In this document: piece by piece, positions 1 through 9,790 of the stretch
Position numbering within the stretch: the stretch's first letter is position 1
Layout of the letters: every line of letters begins with the position of its first letter
Assembly (NCBI GenBank): GCA_964023275.1
Contig: OZ029913.1
Span: forward strand, 47,309,976 to 47,373,975
Length of the DNA: 64,000 bases
Origin: Norana najaformis
Lineage: Eukaryota > Annelida > Clitellata > Crassiclitellata > Hormogastridae
Direction of reading: 5' to 3'
Made by a program: the position numbers and the translations under genes
Notes under the pieces: generated by a model
The model's database searches: none
Told to the model about the DNA's origin: nothing
Seen by the model: the letters and a program-made list of their open reading frames with translations, nothing else

Positions 1-206
1 ACTTCCATCAATTAAAACCCTCAGTTATTCCCTACGGCCCCACACCCATGATCGTATTATTCCTCCTGCTGACAATTTAACGCGTAAATGTTTTATTGTT
101 AGGATGTTGTATGAATATTAAGTTTTCTTGTGTTCTTAAACACTTATAAACCGATGTGCGATTAGCTATTGGTTAATAAAGAATATACTTACTTACTTAC
201 TTACTG
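1..206 (+). mobile_element. LINE-A, 3' end (truncated by window start)
   Basis: An open frame from base 2 to a stop at 119-121 encodes the last 39 residues of a non-LTR retrotransposon ORF2, ending in NLTRKCFIVRMLYEY. The same C terminus is encoded on the minus strand at 51301-51867, which identifies the family. A short 3' UTR follows and ends in an (ACTT)n tail at about 190-206, the expected target-primed insertion tail. The 51-kb copy has the same tail, (TAAG)n as read on the plus strand. Confidence 0.85.
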
Positions 207-599
207 ATAACACGCACAATGTCAGTACACCTGAATCTGAGGTGCAGATGTATGTTCGCTAGGGACCAAGATGGAATCATGCAAACACCGGGGTGAAGTA
301 GGTAGTCTTAAGAAGTGATTTAAATGACAATAGCGAGTTTTCAAATTGAGCCTTTTGTGGTAGACGATTGTGCATGTCTGCAAGCTGCAACTTCACGTCA
401 GATATAGATGCAATTTTAAGTACTTCTTTGTTTGGGCTGGGACACATGTTACAGACACCATGTTCACATATTTCTCAGCTGAAGACATTAATCAACTTGA
501 AAAGAACTTTGGAATTGCATCATTATTTTATTATTTTTTATTATTATTTTGCATTTCTTATGCACACAAGGTCAGTCAATCTGAATCTGAGACACAATC
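207..599. other. No recognisable gene
   Basis: AT-rich sequence. Overlapping frames of 78 and 130 codons are open from about 368, but their 5' parts are rich in low-complexity F/Y runs from TTATTTT repeats and match no family I recognise. Confidence 0.4.
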
Positions 600-1375
600 A
601 ACATGATCAATATGCTGATGCAAAAACTGTAAATGGAACAAGATCTCATCATGTGTTCATTCATATTTCTTCTGATGTCCTGCAAAGTGTGATCACACTG
701 TTTGAAGACCTATCACCAGCTGCTAATGATGCTGTTCCAACTGCTGAACTGTTGAAGTAGAGAACAAAAGATTTTCAGCCCAGTAAATGCACTGCATGTA
801 TATATGACAATATACTTGGAAACATTGTTGAATAATCTCAAAAAAACAATGATGTCTTTGTATCCTACATGACCTACAAATAAAACAATTTTTTATGTAT
901 ATTTATCAGTACACCAGTTAAGACAACTGGTGTATGGAAAACCTTGTTGAAATGTCCACTGTAGCTTAACTTCTATCCACCACAGCCTAACTTCTTGTTT
1001 CTTTGACCTATCAGAATGCAACCAGGCTTCTCCAATGGATTAGGATTTTGATTACAATTTCACTTTCAGTGACCATCAATTGATGCCTTGCGCATTACGA
1101 TAACGGCACCACAGAATTCATGAGATTAGATACATTGTTGAAATGTCTGATGAAAACACAGATGTCTTGGTATTCTTCTTGACCCACAAGGAAAACAAGC
1201 TGATGTGGCTACCCAGTGAAGATAAAAGCTGGAGTACTTTTCAACACAAGCTGTACACTTGGTAGTTTTTGAAGCTCCGTTAAGCGTTGAACTGTTGAAG
1301 CTCTACGTGCTGACAGTCACCGTGTGAAACACTACCAACTGACGTCAGATGACTACAAACGTGTTTTAAGAAAAT
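600..1375 (+). pseudogene. Decayed ORF of unidentified mobile element (GTRSHH type)
   Basis: I cannot name this element. Bases about 596-755 read YADAKTVNGTRSHH followed by ISSDVL. Further on, about 1135-1260 reads as a partial Tudor-like barrel with a VEMSDENTDVLVFFLTHK core. A weaker second copy of that stretch lies at about 820-890. A homologous stretch at 29990-30545 has the same order: YSAAKTISGTHSH, then a WYIAVIIDQSDEVYDMLIKFM-like segment. Stops interrupt both copies. The order of motifs recalls the C-terminal part of ORFs seen in invertebrate transposons, but that assignment is inference. Confidence 0.35.
1015..1110 (+). repeat. Relic of LINE-G type 3' UTR
   Basis: The stretch around ATCAATTGATGCCTTGCGCATT matches the 3' UTR at 37980-38085 and, reversed, the end of the minus-strand LINE-G at 26215-26290. 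It carries no coding potential and interrupts the decayed ORF region around it. Confidence 0.5.
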
Positions 1376-1399
1376 TTTTCATTGTAAATGATACTTGTG

Positions 1400-2728
1400 C
1401 GAATACTGGTCAATTTAGGAAGTTCCACTCTACTGAAATCTGTATTATTACATGTCTCCTGACTGACGCCTTTGGAGCTTTTAACCGTGGACAGGTTACT
1501 CTTCTTGCCCTCTGTGATGTTAGTGCTGCTTTTGACACTGTGGATCACTCTATCCTTGTTGAGCGTCTAGAAAAATCTTTTGGCATTACTGATGCTGCCC
1601 TTCTTTGGTTTCAGTCATTCCTCTCAGACCGCTCTCATTCTGTTATCTTTGGGCCCACACGTTCCACCTGGTCCCTTATACCTTTTGGCCTTCCTCAAGG
1701 TTCTGTCCTGTCCCCTCTCCTTTACATTCTGTACACTGCCGACCTGGCACGGGTTCTCCTTCCCATGGGTGTTGCTGTCCATCAGTACGCAGACGACACT
1801 CAGGCCTTCGCTCATGGCCCAGCGGAAGCGGCTTCCTCTCTGGTTGACAGGATTCTTGACGCAACATCTGCCCTTGGTCTCTGGATGTCCTCTAATTGCC
1901 TCCGACTGAACTCTGCTAAGACCCAGTTCATCTGGCTTGGTGGTCGTGCTCACCTTGCTAAGACTGATTCATCATCCTTAAGCCAGAGGTTTCTGGACAT
2001 TCTATTCTGTTCCAAAGTCCGTGATCTTGGGGTTGTCATGTACCGGGAACTCTCCTTGACCGATCATGTTAACAATGTCTCCCGCTCATGCTTTTACCAC
2101 CTTCGTCAGCTTCGTACCATCCACCGCTCCCCCTCCTTTCGTGCCGTTACTACTCTAATTCATGCCCTTATCTGAACCAGGGTGGACTTTGGTAATGCTA
2201 TCTTTGCTGGACTCTCACTTGCCAATATTTCGAAGTTTCAGTCTGTTCTCAGTGCTGCTGCTCGTCTTATTGGAGGCGTCCCCAGGTATGGCCATATAAC
2301 TTCCTTTATGCGGGACACTCTGCACTGGCTTCCCATTCAGCAGCGTATCCAGTTCAAGATCCTAACCCTTGTGCGTAATTGTCTTGTTGGCTCTGCTCCA
2401 TCATAAATCAGGGACTTCTGCATTTCGGTCTCGTTGGTTCCAGGCCGTAGCACTCTCCGGTCGGCCTCCCTTGGACTTCTGACTGTCCCTCGTATGCACG
2501 CTGCTACAGCGCAGTCTAGAAACTTTGCCTATGTTGGACCTAATAGCTGGAATCGCCTTTCCTGAGAGCTCCGGCTCGAATTCCTCAGTTTGTCCCTTCC
2601 GCAGTTTCGCAAGCGCCTGAAATCTATATTATTTGACAGTGGTCTCACTGGTTCGGATTGGGAGTGCCTCTGGTGAGTCTATTCTTGAAGTGGCGCTTTA
2701 TAAATGTCAGATTACAATTACAATTATA
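1400..2728 (+). pseudogene. LINE-B reverse transcriptase, 5'-truncated
   Basis: A single reading frame carries RT blocks of a CR1/L2-like LINE. Visible are FHSTE, motif A (DVSAAFDTVDH), motif B (GLPQGSVLSPLL), the YADD catalytic motif C, a motif D region (LRLNSAKTQF) and the C-terminal DTLHWLPIQQRIQFKI block. The frame stays in register to about 2660. It is broken by nonsense codons, not frameshifts: TGA at 2173-2175, where the 42-kb copy has Cys, TAA at 2404-2406, and a TGA near 2560. The 3' end is marked by GGCGCTTTATAAAT followed by ATTACA repeats. It is dead, but less scrambled than most copies here. Related copies lie at 36301-37020, 42180-44640 and 54101-55240. Confidence 0.88.
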
Positions 2729-3399
2729 AAATCAATACAGATGTGTGTTCACTGAACTGTACTTGTTTGAGTTATATACAGCTTGCAAAGGTTACCCTGT
2801 ATGTTCAGCATGTGATTGTTTTAATACATAAATATGAATTGTTACAGTATAAAACAGTACCTTACTAGACATGGTACTAATTGATGAAGAAGATGAGGCA
2901 CATAGATGATATAGCAACCATATGGTTAAATGGTTGACGCAACATCTTACTTGAAGATCCTAGACAATTGCCATATGCCTTCCAGGTCATGGAAAGTCAC
3001 CTAAAATCGTGTCTGAAGTTATGAACAAATTTGCTGCAGAAGTTTGAATGAAGGTCAGTGGCTCTACATTATGCAGAACTAGCTATCACATTTTCCTAAA
3101 TTTTTACAAGGTAGCATGTTTGACACATCATGCATCTAAAAATATATTAGACAGAGCTAAGAATTTCAATTTCCTGAAACTAGACTACAAACAACTCTGC
3201 TTCAAACTACCTCTACAGGAAGTCTCAACCTGTCCCATGCCAGGATAAAGCAGGAGGGTTCTGCAGTGGGTTTTGCAATTCATCCAAGTAAAACAACCTT
3301 AGCAACAGAAACAATAATTAATTAAAGTGCAGGAAGACTGGAGATGAAGGAACAGGGAAGCTGCACAATCTTATGAGAGATAGTGCGCCTGCCAAGCTC
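2729..3399. other. No recognisable gene
   Basis: AT-rich. A 66-codon frame at 3048-3248 has no recognised motif. Nothing else is supported. Confidence 0.4.
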
Positions 3400-3900
3400 C
3401 AATATGAAGAGCCTAGATGTAAACTGGTCTTCATAAGTCGGGAATCGAAAATTTCAACTCCTCTCAACCAAGTTTTTAACAGGCATCAGTACATGGAATG
3501 TACGATCTTTGTACACCATTGGAAGACTAGCACAGGTGATAAGGGAGACGAGTTGCAGATCCTCTGGATAAGTGAAATGAGATGGTCGAAGAATGAAACA
3601 TTAAAGTTGGATGGCACAACAGTACTCTATTCCAGAGGACAAAGACACGAAAATGGTGTAGGGATTCTGCTCAGTAAAGAGGCCACCAAGACACTTGTTG
3701 GGAACCAGTAAACAACAGAATAATAACTGCACGGCTACAGACAAGGTTTTTTAACACAACTATAGTCCAGATGTATGCTCCGACAAACACAGCAGATGAT
3801 GAAAAGAATGGATTTTACAAAAAGCTACAGTGCATTATGGATGAGATCCTGAGGCACTATATGAAGATCCTTATGGAAGAATTTGATGCACAGATTTGAT
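3400..3900 (+). pseudogene. RTE-clade LINE endonuclease fragment
   Basis: The translation shows an eroded APE-type endonuclease typical of RTE elements. It has a damaged start like TWNVRTL, then ISEMRWSKNETLKLDGTTVL, GQRHENGVGILLS and, after a stop and a frame change at about 3711, NNRIITARLQTRF, VQMYAPTNTADDE and a final KILMEEFDA where GDFNA is expected. The domain order is right, but frame breaks and loss of the GDFN residues make it inactive. It stops where a minus-strand RTE 3' end begins, so the two form a head-to-head composite. Confidence 0.75.
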
Positions 3901-4146
3901 TGAATTTTTACTGGTTGGGCAGAGGTCATGGGAGGGATGGCGGAGGGTGAAAGATTAAACGATGGAGAAAGATTACTGAGCCTCTGCTCGTCTTGTGTTG
4001 TCTTTAACCGTTCTTGACCCGAGGGTTGGCTGCACCATGGACAATTTTGTACCATCTGCTTCTGTCCCTAGTTTCTTGTAATAACTGATCAAAAGATAAT
4101 TCATTCCATAACTTGATGTTGTCTATCCATGTTATCTTGGGTCTTC

Positions 4147-4260
4147 CCCAAACTCAGGATCCAGGAATTGTGCCTTGGATGATCTTTTTCTCTAAGCAGT
4201 CTCCCCAAGCTCAGGATCCAGAAATTGTGCCTTGGATGATCTTTTTCTCTAAGCAGTCTC
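4147..4260. repeat. 57-bp tandem duplication in RTE relic
   Basis: Two adjacent 57-bp copies with CTCAGGATCC landmarks at 4153 and 4210 differ at two positions. The unit equals 19 codons. Confidence 0.85.
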
Positions 4261-4640
4261 CACTCTTTCACAGCACATGCTCAAAGACAATTTTCTCTTT
4301 TTGATTAATCCGAGCAGGCTCCTCTCTACTCCTGCAGACTCTAGGACCAATCATTTGTCTTCATGGCAGTCCATGGTACACCTAGAATCTGCTGCAGACA
4401 CTTTATTTCAAATGTATTGATTCTTCTTCTTCATCTTACTTTATGGTCCAGCTCTCACATCCATACTGTGCCACTGGCCATACAAGAGCTTTCAGAAGCC
4501 TTTTCTTTGTTGCAAGCAATATGCAGTGACTTTTCCATACATTTTTTTTAATGCTGCCCCAACACATTGTCCTTTTGCCAGTCTTGACCGAATCTTTTTA
4601 CTGCACTCAGAGTCTTCGGTTATCAGTAAGCAAGATATGG

Positions 4641-5378
4641 AAATGTGTCAACCTGCTCAAACTGACTGCCTTTACACTCTGATATTGCCAGTTGTACCAT
4701 CTCTTACCATGATCTTGGTTTTGACCACATTAATCAACAGGCCCTGGTTGCTGCTTGCCCAGTCAAGATGATCCACTATCTCCTGTAAGTCGGCTACCGA
4801 TATTGCCCATAGAACAACGTCACCATCATACCCGAGATTTGTAACTCTTCTCCCTCCTATTTGAATTCCACCAGGATAACTGTTCAGCATTTCCCTCATG
4901 ACTATCCCTGCCAATATGTCGAATAGGTCTGGTGAGATCACACAGCCCTGCAGAACCCCTTTCTTCACATAGAACCCTCGTGATAGTGTACCAACTGCTT
5001 TAACTCTAGAAATGTGTCAACCTGCTCAAACTGACTGCCTTTACACTCTGATATTGCCAGTTGTACCATCTCTTACCATGATCTTGGTTTTGACCACATT
5101 AATCAACAGGCCCTGGTTGCTGCTTGCCCAGTCAAGATGATCCACTATCTCCTGTAAGTCGGCTACCGATATTGCCCATAGAACAACGTCACCATCATAC
5201 CCGAGATTTGTAACTCTTCTCCCTCCTATTTGAATTCCACCAGGATAACTGTTCAGCATTTCCCTCATGACTATCCCTGCCAATATGTCGAATAGGTCTG
5301 GTGAGATCACACAGCCCTGCAGAACCCCTTTCTTCACATAGAACCCTCGTGATAGTGTACCAACTGCTTTAACTCTAG
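4641..5378. repeat. 369-bp direct tandem duplication
   Basis: Copies at 4641-5009 and 5010-5378 appear identical base for base when read side by side, and both minus-strand translations of the palm region are the same over 98 residues. The unit is 123 codons, so the frame is kept through the junction. Flanking decay is much older than the duplication. Confidence 0.92.
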
Positions 5379-6111
5379 ATTGTTGCTTGCAGTAGAGTCC
5401 AGCAAGCAGGTAGACAAAATGATTAGGGTAACTCATGCCTATTGTGGCCAACCATGTAAGATACAATCAAAAGCCTTCTTAAAATTAACAAAGCACAGAC
5501 AGAGGGGGCTGTTGATGTTCTCTCGTTTTCTGCATGATAATTCTGAGATTTGTGACTTGATCTCATGTTCCCCTTCCTCTGCAAAATCTAGCTTGTTCAT
5601 CTGCCATCTCAGATTCAGTTTTCATCCTAATCCTTTCCAGGATGAACTTTAGGATGATTTTACTGACATGCAAGACCACAGCCATGGTCCTGTAATTTGT
5701 GCATTGTCACACACCACCTTTCTTTGGAAGAGGAATGAAGAATGAATTTGTCCAATCTGCTGGCCATTCCCCAGCCTCACATGTTCGATGCATCTTTTCC
5801 ACTGTTGTTTCTCCACCAAGCTTGAACAACTTGGCTGGAACCTCATCTGGACCAGTGCTCTTGCCACTAACTGCCTCACAATTGCACGAGCAACCTCAGA
5901 TTTTGGTTCATATATAAACAGCCTGTTGTAGTCTTTCACCACACTGTCATCATATAATTCTTCACAATACTCGCTCCAACGCTCAGCAGTTTTCGAAATC
6001 TTCATGATCATTTCACCTGATGCTGATTGGATGCAGAACAACTGAGGCTGTAATTTCATGTGCATGTGACTGTTTGGAAAAGATATCATATGTTTCCCCT
6101 GCAATTTGCTT

Positions 6112-6239
6112 CCTCCAGCTCACCACCTCAGAATTGGATGAAATTTTAACTACAAGTTACAACATGTATGAGATGGAAAATCCAAACATTTTTCGGCAAT
6201 ATTTAAAATACTTTTTGAGAGACATTGTGGATTTCATGA
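6112..6239 (+). repeat. Relic of the MULE-like element arm
   Basis: This stretch, starting near CACCTCAGAATTGGATG, aligns over about 110 bp with 29625-29735 in the left inverted arm of the large transposon at 29096-33194. It ends where a LINE-C fragment starts. Confidence 0.6.
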
Positions 6240-6310
6240 CAGATCCGCAGACTTTCAATAAGGAGGTGGGTATAGGGTCAAGTACACAATATTTGTTAGG
6301 AAGAGTTTAA
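6240..6310 (-). mobile_element. LINE-C fragment, left of TTAA insertion
   Basis: Matches 39815-39885 of the large minus-strand LINE-C copy (shared GGAGGTGGGTATAGGGTCAA). It stops at TTAA 6307-6310 and resumes at 7356. Confidence 0.75.
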
Positions 6311-7359
6311 CATGCTGGATGCGAGGGACGTGTTAACACGTCCCTCATTTGTATAGCTGGGACGCTACGGACGTGTAAACACGTCCCTCAGGTAGCAACC
6401 TTTCTAGGCAGTTCAGCGTCCCAGTAATAATTCCTGCCGCTTGGTAATAATAGTGGATATGTTCTGTCACCTATTGAGTACATATACGATTATTTTGGAC
6501 ACTCTCTATCATATATATATATATATCACATATATGGCGAAGACTGAATGGGCCAAATGGACTGATTTTCAGCCTTACTACGGACGTGTATAAACGTCCC
6601 TCTGGTATCAGCTCTTTTTAGGCATTTCAACGCTTGGTAGTAATAGTGCTGCCACCAACCGAATGCATATACGATTATTTTGGACACTCATATATATATA
6701 TATATCACATGCATGCCGAAGAATGAATGAACCAAATGGACTTATTTTTAGCCTCGTTACGCTCCACTGAGAAAGTTATTGAATTGGTACAGAAAGATAG
6801 TCCTACAGATGATTTACACAGCAGTAGCAGATGCATATATTCTCTATAAGAAGCTTGGAGGAACTAGGCGCCAGAATATTGTTTGACCTCGGCTGTGAAG
6901 CCAAGGTCGATACATATATATATATATACACACACGGACATGTATACACGTCCATCTGGTATCAACTGTGTCTAGGCAGTTCCCAGTGTCCCAGTAATAA
7001 TTCCTGCTGTTAAGCAGTAATAGTGGACATGTTCTGTCACCTACTAAATTCATATACGATTATTTTGGACACTCTCTAGGGCCTGATATATCACATATAT
7101 GCTGAAGACTGACTGTAGTATGTGTAGTACTATGCTTCAAAATGTATCACACTGAACGTGATCTCTAGACGTCCTACAGTGAGATAGTAAGATAAACACA
7201 TAAAAGGAACAGTTATTTTTGATTCTTTGAACAAAAGAATGTCAAAAAAGAATAAAAACAATTGTGGGACGTGTTAACACGTCCCTCGCGTGTTCTGTGT
7301 TTTTTGGCCCTATGTTTGCCGCACCTATATAAAAAATTGGCCCGCGGCCAATGTGTTAA
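6307..7359. mobile_element. TTAA-flanked, palindrome-rich insertion (piggyBac-like MITE, candidate)
   Basis: A 1045-bp block (6311-7355) interrupts LINE-C and is bounded by TTAA at 6307-6310 and 7356-7359. The LINE-C parent at 39870-39900 has one TTAA at that point, so TTAA is the target duplication, as for piggyBac. The ends share a weak inverted match of the form CAnnnTGGnnGCG. Inside are perfect palindromes centred on TTAA at 6323-6346 and 7266-7285, and three related copies of a segment of about 200 bp (about 6365, 6580 and 6930). Each copy starts with a GGACGTGTA.ACGTCC-type palindrome. No transposase is encoded, so it would depend on one elsewhere. Confidence 0.65.
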
Positions 7360-7765
7360 TAGATGCAGTATTTCAGTTCTATGTGGTTTGAAAGACAGAT
7401 GGTGAAGATCGAGGTGAGGAGGGAGGGCAATCATAAGTGGGAAAGGAAGCATTAGCAGGTGGATAATTAAATTGGTGGTTTTGGAATGGAGAGAATGTAG
7501 AGAAAGACGGATGGTACTAATTTTGTCAGAAAAGAAAGAACAGAAGGAGTCGACTACAGAAGAAGGTGGAAGAGAATTTGGAAGCGGGCTAGATGAGTTC
7601 TGATGAAGAAGTTGGTCTATGGTTTTCCAGAGAAGGTTTTATGGTTTTCCATATCCAATTAGAGGATTGGGAGCGAACTAACGAAGAGTAAAATCTCTTT
7701 TTAGCAGCAGGAAGGTGATGACATTTATTTGTGGCAGATTTAAGGGCAGAGAGACTAAGCATCTA
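7356..7765 (-). mobile_element. LINE-C fragment, right of TTAA insertion
   Basis: Continues the match to LINE-C (39888-40262), for example GGTACTAATTTTGT and TTATTTGTGGCAGATTTAAG. It belongs to the linker between endonuclease and RT and is not open. Confidence 0.78.
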
Positions 7766-8134
7766 ATAACTAAGCATCAATCAATGTCTGCAGCTGTCAT
7801 GGGATGAAACAAGAATGGCGATGAAGAGAGATGCGTGGAGATACTGTGTTGCCTGATGTGCAGATCTGCACAGGAAGATGTAAGTACTTAGTACAAAGTA
7901 TGACCAAATTTTTGTTCCCCAAGTCTTCAAAAAGGTGTCTGGACGAAATTTCCCAAAAACGCGCCATAAAATGTGGCCCGTATCCGCCGAAACCAATTCC
8001 GGTCGGGCAAAAATTCGCCTAAAAATTCATTCTGCCAGCGCACACGGTAAAAAAATTCAGCCAAGGGCTCAAATACTAGTAAAGTACGTGTAAAAATGAC
8101 GTTGCATGTTTTTTAACATTTATCATTCACTTAC
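7766..8134. other. Probable intron of the Pin4-like gene
   Basis: No gene seen. It lies directly downstream (minus-strand sense) of the exon 1 donor, so it should be intron. Confidence 0.5.
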
Positions 8135-8254
8135 TTTTACCGATGTACCTCCTTTATGTTGTTTAGCACCACCAGTTGCACTGTTGGCATCTTCGTCACG
8201 CTTTCCAGCTTTAGATGTTTGTTTCCCTGTTATAGCCTTTGCTTTTGGTGGCAT
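8135..8254 (-). CDS. PIN4: Pin4/Par14-like parvulin, coding exon 1
   Basis: The frame from ATG at 8252-8254 encodes 40 residues: MPPKAKAITGK, a Lys/Gly/Ser-rich stretch and KGGTSVK. It then runs into a GTAAGT splice donor at 8129-8134. This is the signature of Pin4 (parvulin 14): MPPK start, basic low-complexity N-terminal tail, and a GG..VKV junction just before the PPIase domain, where the next exon begins V-R/K-H-I-L. Pin4 is a small parvulin-type prolyl isomerase whose basic tail binds DNA and pre-ribosomes. The start context has A at -3. The frame stays open for 20 codons upstream to another ATG at 8314, but MPPK matches the family start. The PPIase exons were not found at lower coordinates. 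The call rests on one short exon. Confidence 0.82.
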
Positions 8255-8425
8255 GTTTATTAACTTGCATTCAAACACACGTTGTATACCTTTAGAAAAC
8301 CCTACTTTGACCAAACTATTCGGCCGAATCTCTGCTTCGCACTTTTCGGGATTTCACCCAATCCCATAATGCATCTGCGTCAACATAAACCGTAGCCTAC
8401 GTGTTTTCTGCCTCAACTGAAACTA
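8255..8425 (-). promoter_or_regulatory. 5' flank of the Pin4-like gene
   Basis: Sequence immediately upstream of the exon 1 ATG. It probably holds the 5' UTR and promoter by position. I see no clear TATA box. Confidence 0.3.
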
Positions 8426-8438
8426 AAACGTGTGCACT

Positions 8439-8439
8439 G

Positions 8440-8472
<33 letters not shown>

Positions 8473-8523
8473 CGACGACGACGACGACGACGATGATGAT
8501 GATGACGACGACGACGACGATGA
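8439..8523. repeat. (GAT)n/(GAC)n microsatellite
   Basis: Alternating GAT and GAC trinucleotide runs. The frames through it (poly-Met, poly-Ser) are artefacts of the repeat. Confidence 0.97.
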
Positions 8524-8524
8524 T

Positions 8525-9061
8525 ACAGACGGCATCGCAAAGGCGGTTTCTGGAAAACTTCGGGATGGTAACATACGCGCCGCTGTCAGAATTCTTTGAT
8601 CTGATGATATCCCCATTCAGGTCGATTTGGAATCTGCTGAGGAACTACGCGCAAAACAACCTCCGTCCCGAGACATGCCAGAGACATTACCATCAGCTCC
8701 AGACATGCCCCCTCTTCAAGTAATCGAAGGCGAGGTCTTGCGCGCCGTCCGCTCCTTCTCGGTGGGGCTCCTGACGGAATCCGCCCCAGCACATCCTCGA
8801 CTTAGTAAACTGCAACGAGGTCGCTTAACCTTGTGACATCCCTAACTTCCTTTACTAACCTTCTGCTGGCAGGGATATGTCCAGACGATATTATTCGATA
8901 TTTAGAAGGCACCTTGTTTGCCCTCAGGACGAGATCGGGGGGAGTTCGGCCGATTGCCATTGGTTATTATTGGCGACGCCTGGCTTCTAAATGTGCTAAC
9001 GCTTTCGTCGTTACTCAGCTGTCTGACTACTTCGCCCCTTTCCAACTAGGGTTGGGCACGG
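8525..9061 (+). pseudogene. RLE-type LINE, copy 1, RT N-terminal half
   Basis: The translation shows GNIRAAVRIL, a nonsense TGA, ESAEELRAK, the GEVLRAVRSF start of the RT region and GGVRPIAIGYYWRRLASKCAN (fingers), ending QLGLGT. Related minus-strand sequence lies at 15650-15950 and plus-strand sequence at 16675-17660. At 9061 the element is cut by the P-like transposon, and its continuation begins at 13265 with TEAAVHAARRFLADLP. Confidence 0.8.
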
Positions 9062-9082
9062 CCATCTAAATAGGAACAGGTC
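9062..9082 (+). repeat. P-like element left terminal inverted repeat
   Basis: Begins CCATCTAAATAGGAACAGG. Its reverse complement lies at 13244-13264 with two mismatches over 21 bp. The inner 17 bp (from 9066) have one mismatch. Confidence 0.92.
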
Positions 9083-9100
9083 TGCTACTAGATTCAATCT

Positions 9101-9126
9101 CTATGCTGTGACGTGTCAAACGGAGG
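9101..9126 (+). repeat. P-like element left subterminal inverted repeat
   Basis: CTATGCTGTGACGT followed by TCA and CGGAGG pairs with the reverse complement of 13211-13235. Subterminal inverted repeats serve as transposase or host-factor sites in P elements. That role is inferred here. Confidence 0.8.
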
Positions 9127-9790
9127 CCCATGCATGCAGATTGCATGTACAAGATTTACAACAGAAAACGCGCTTTATTTAAAATACTTGCGGTGAGTAC
9201 TTTTGTTTGTCATAAAGTTTAATAGGTCTATTATTGTCTTTTTTGTTAGCTAGCTTAAGAATTTTTGAATATATTCATATTATTAAACGAAGCAGTTCGA
9301 TATTCCAAAAGTTGTGGTAAGTTGCGCGAGACGGTCGATTGTTCATGTAAGTGAAAAGTTATGTTCTAAAAGTTAATTTCGGAGTTAAAAATTGTCTGGG
9401 GCTAACGTGTAGTGTGCTAACTAAATTTCTGCGTCAGGAGGGAGAAATTTTTTAGAAGTAGATCGGTGATAAATTACGATATTGTGCTCCGAGTGAGCAG
9501 AGGGCGATAATAGAAGATATTAGAACACTTGAAGTGAGACTGCAAATCGGAGTTGGCGTGAAAGGAGATTGAAATTAAATTTCGACTTATGTGTATTTTA
9601 ATTAATTAATTGATTATAATGTAATCATAATAAATTACCTTGTCATTGTTTCTGGCATATAATAGTGTATACTGCTAACAAGACAGTGTACACAATCATT
9701 GTTGCTGTAAGCTTCATAATACAATAGCCAGTAGGAATGTTTAGTTTTTGTTATTTCTACTGTATAGCTATCTATTTGATGTTGCAGGAA

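Larger units (their letters stand above)
3901..6111 (-). pseudogene. RTE-clade LINE reverse transcriptase, decayed
   Basis: Read on the minus strand from about 6110, the linker (KISKTAERWSEYCEELYDD) leads into RT fingers. These contain eroded versions of the RTE pattern EKMHRTC..GEWPADWTNS and MAVVL. The palm follows, with GVLQGCVISPDLFDIL (motif B) and a YDGDVVLWA block where YADD is expected. The C-terminal WIDNI..W...LL..TRDRSRW segment, typical of RTE ends, lies at about 4020-4130. Several frame changes are present. The palm block is duplicated in tandem (separate entry). This is a dead element. Confidence 0.78.

Noticed and set aside
8413..8616. Poly-Ser (minus) and poly-Met (plus) ORFs
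   Set aside because: They are translations of the GAT/GAC microsatellite.
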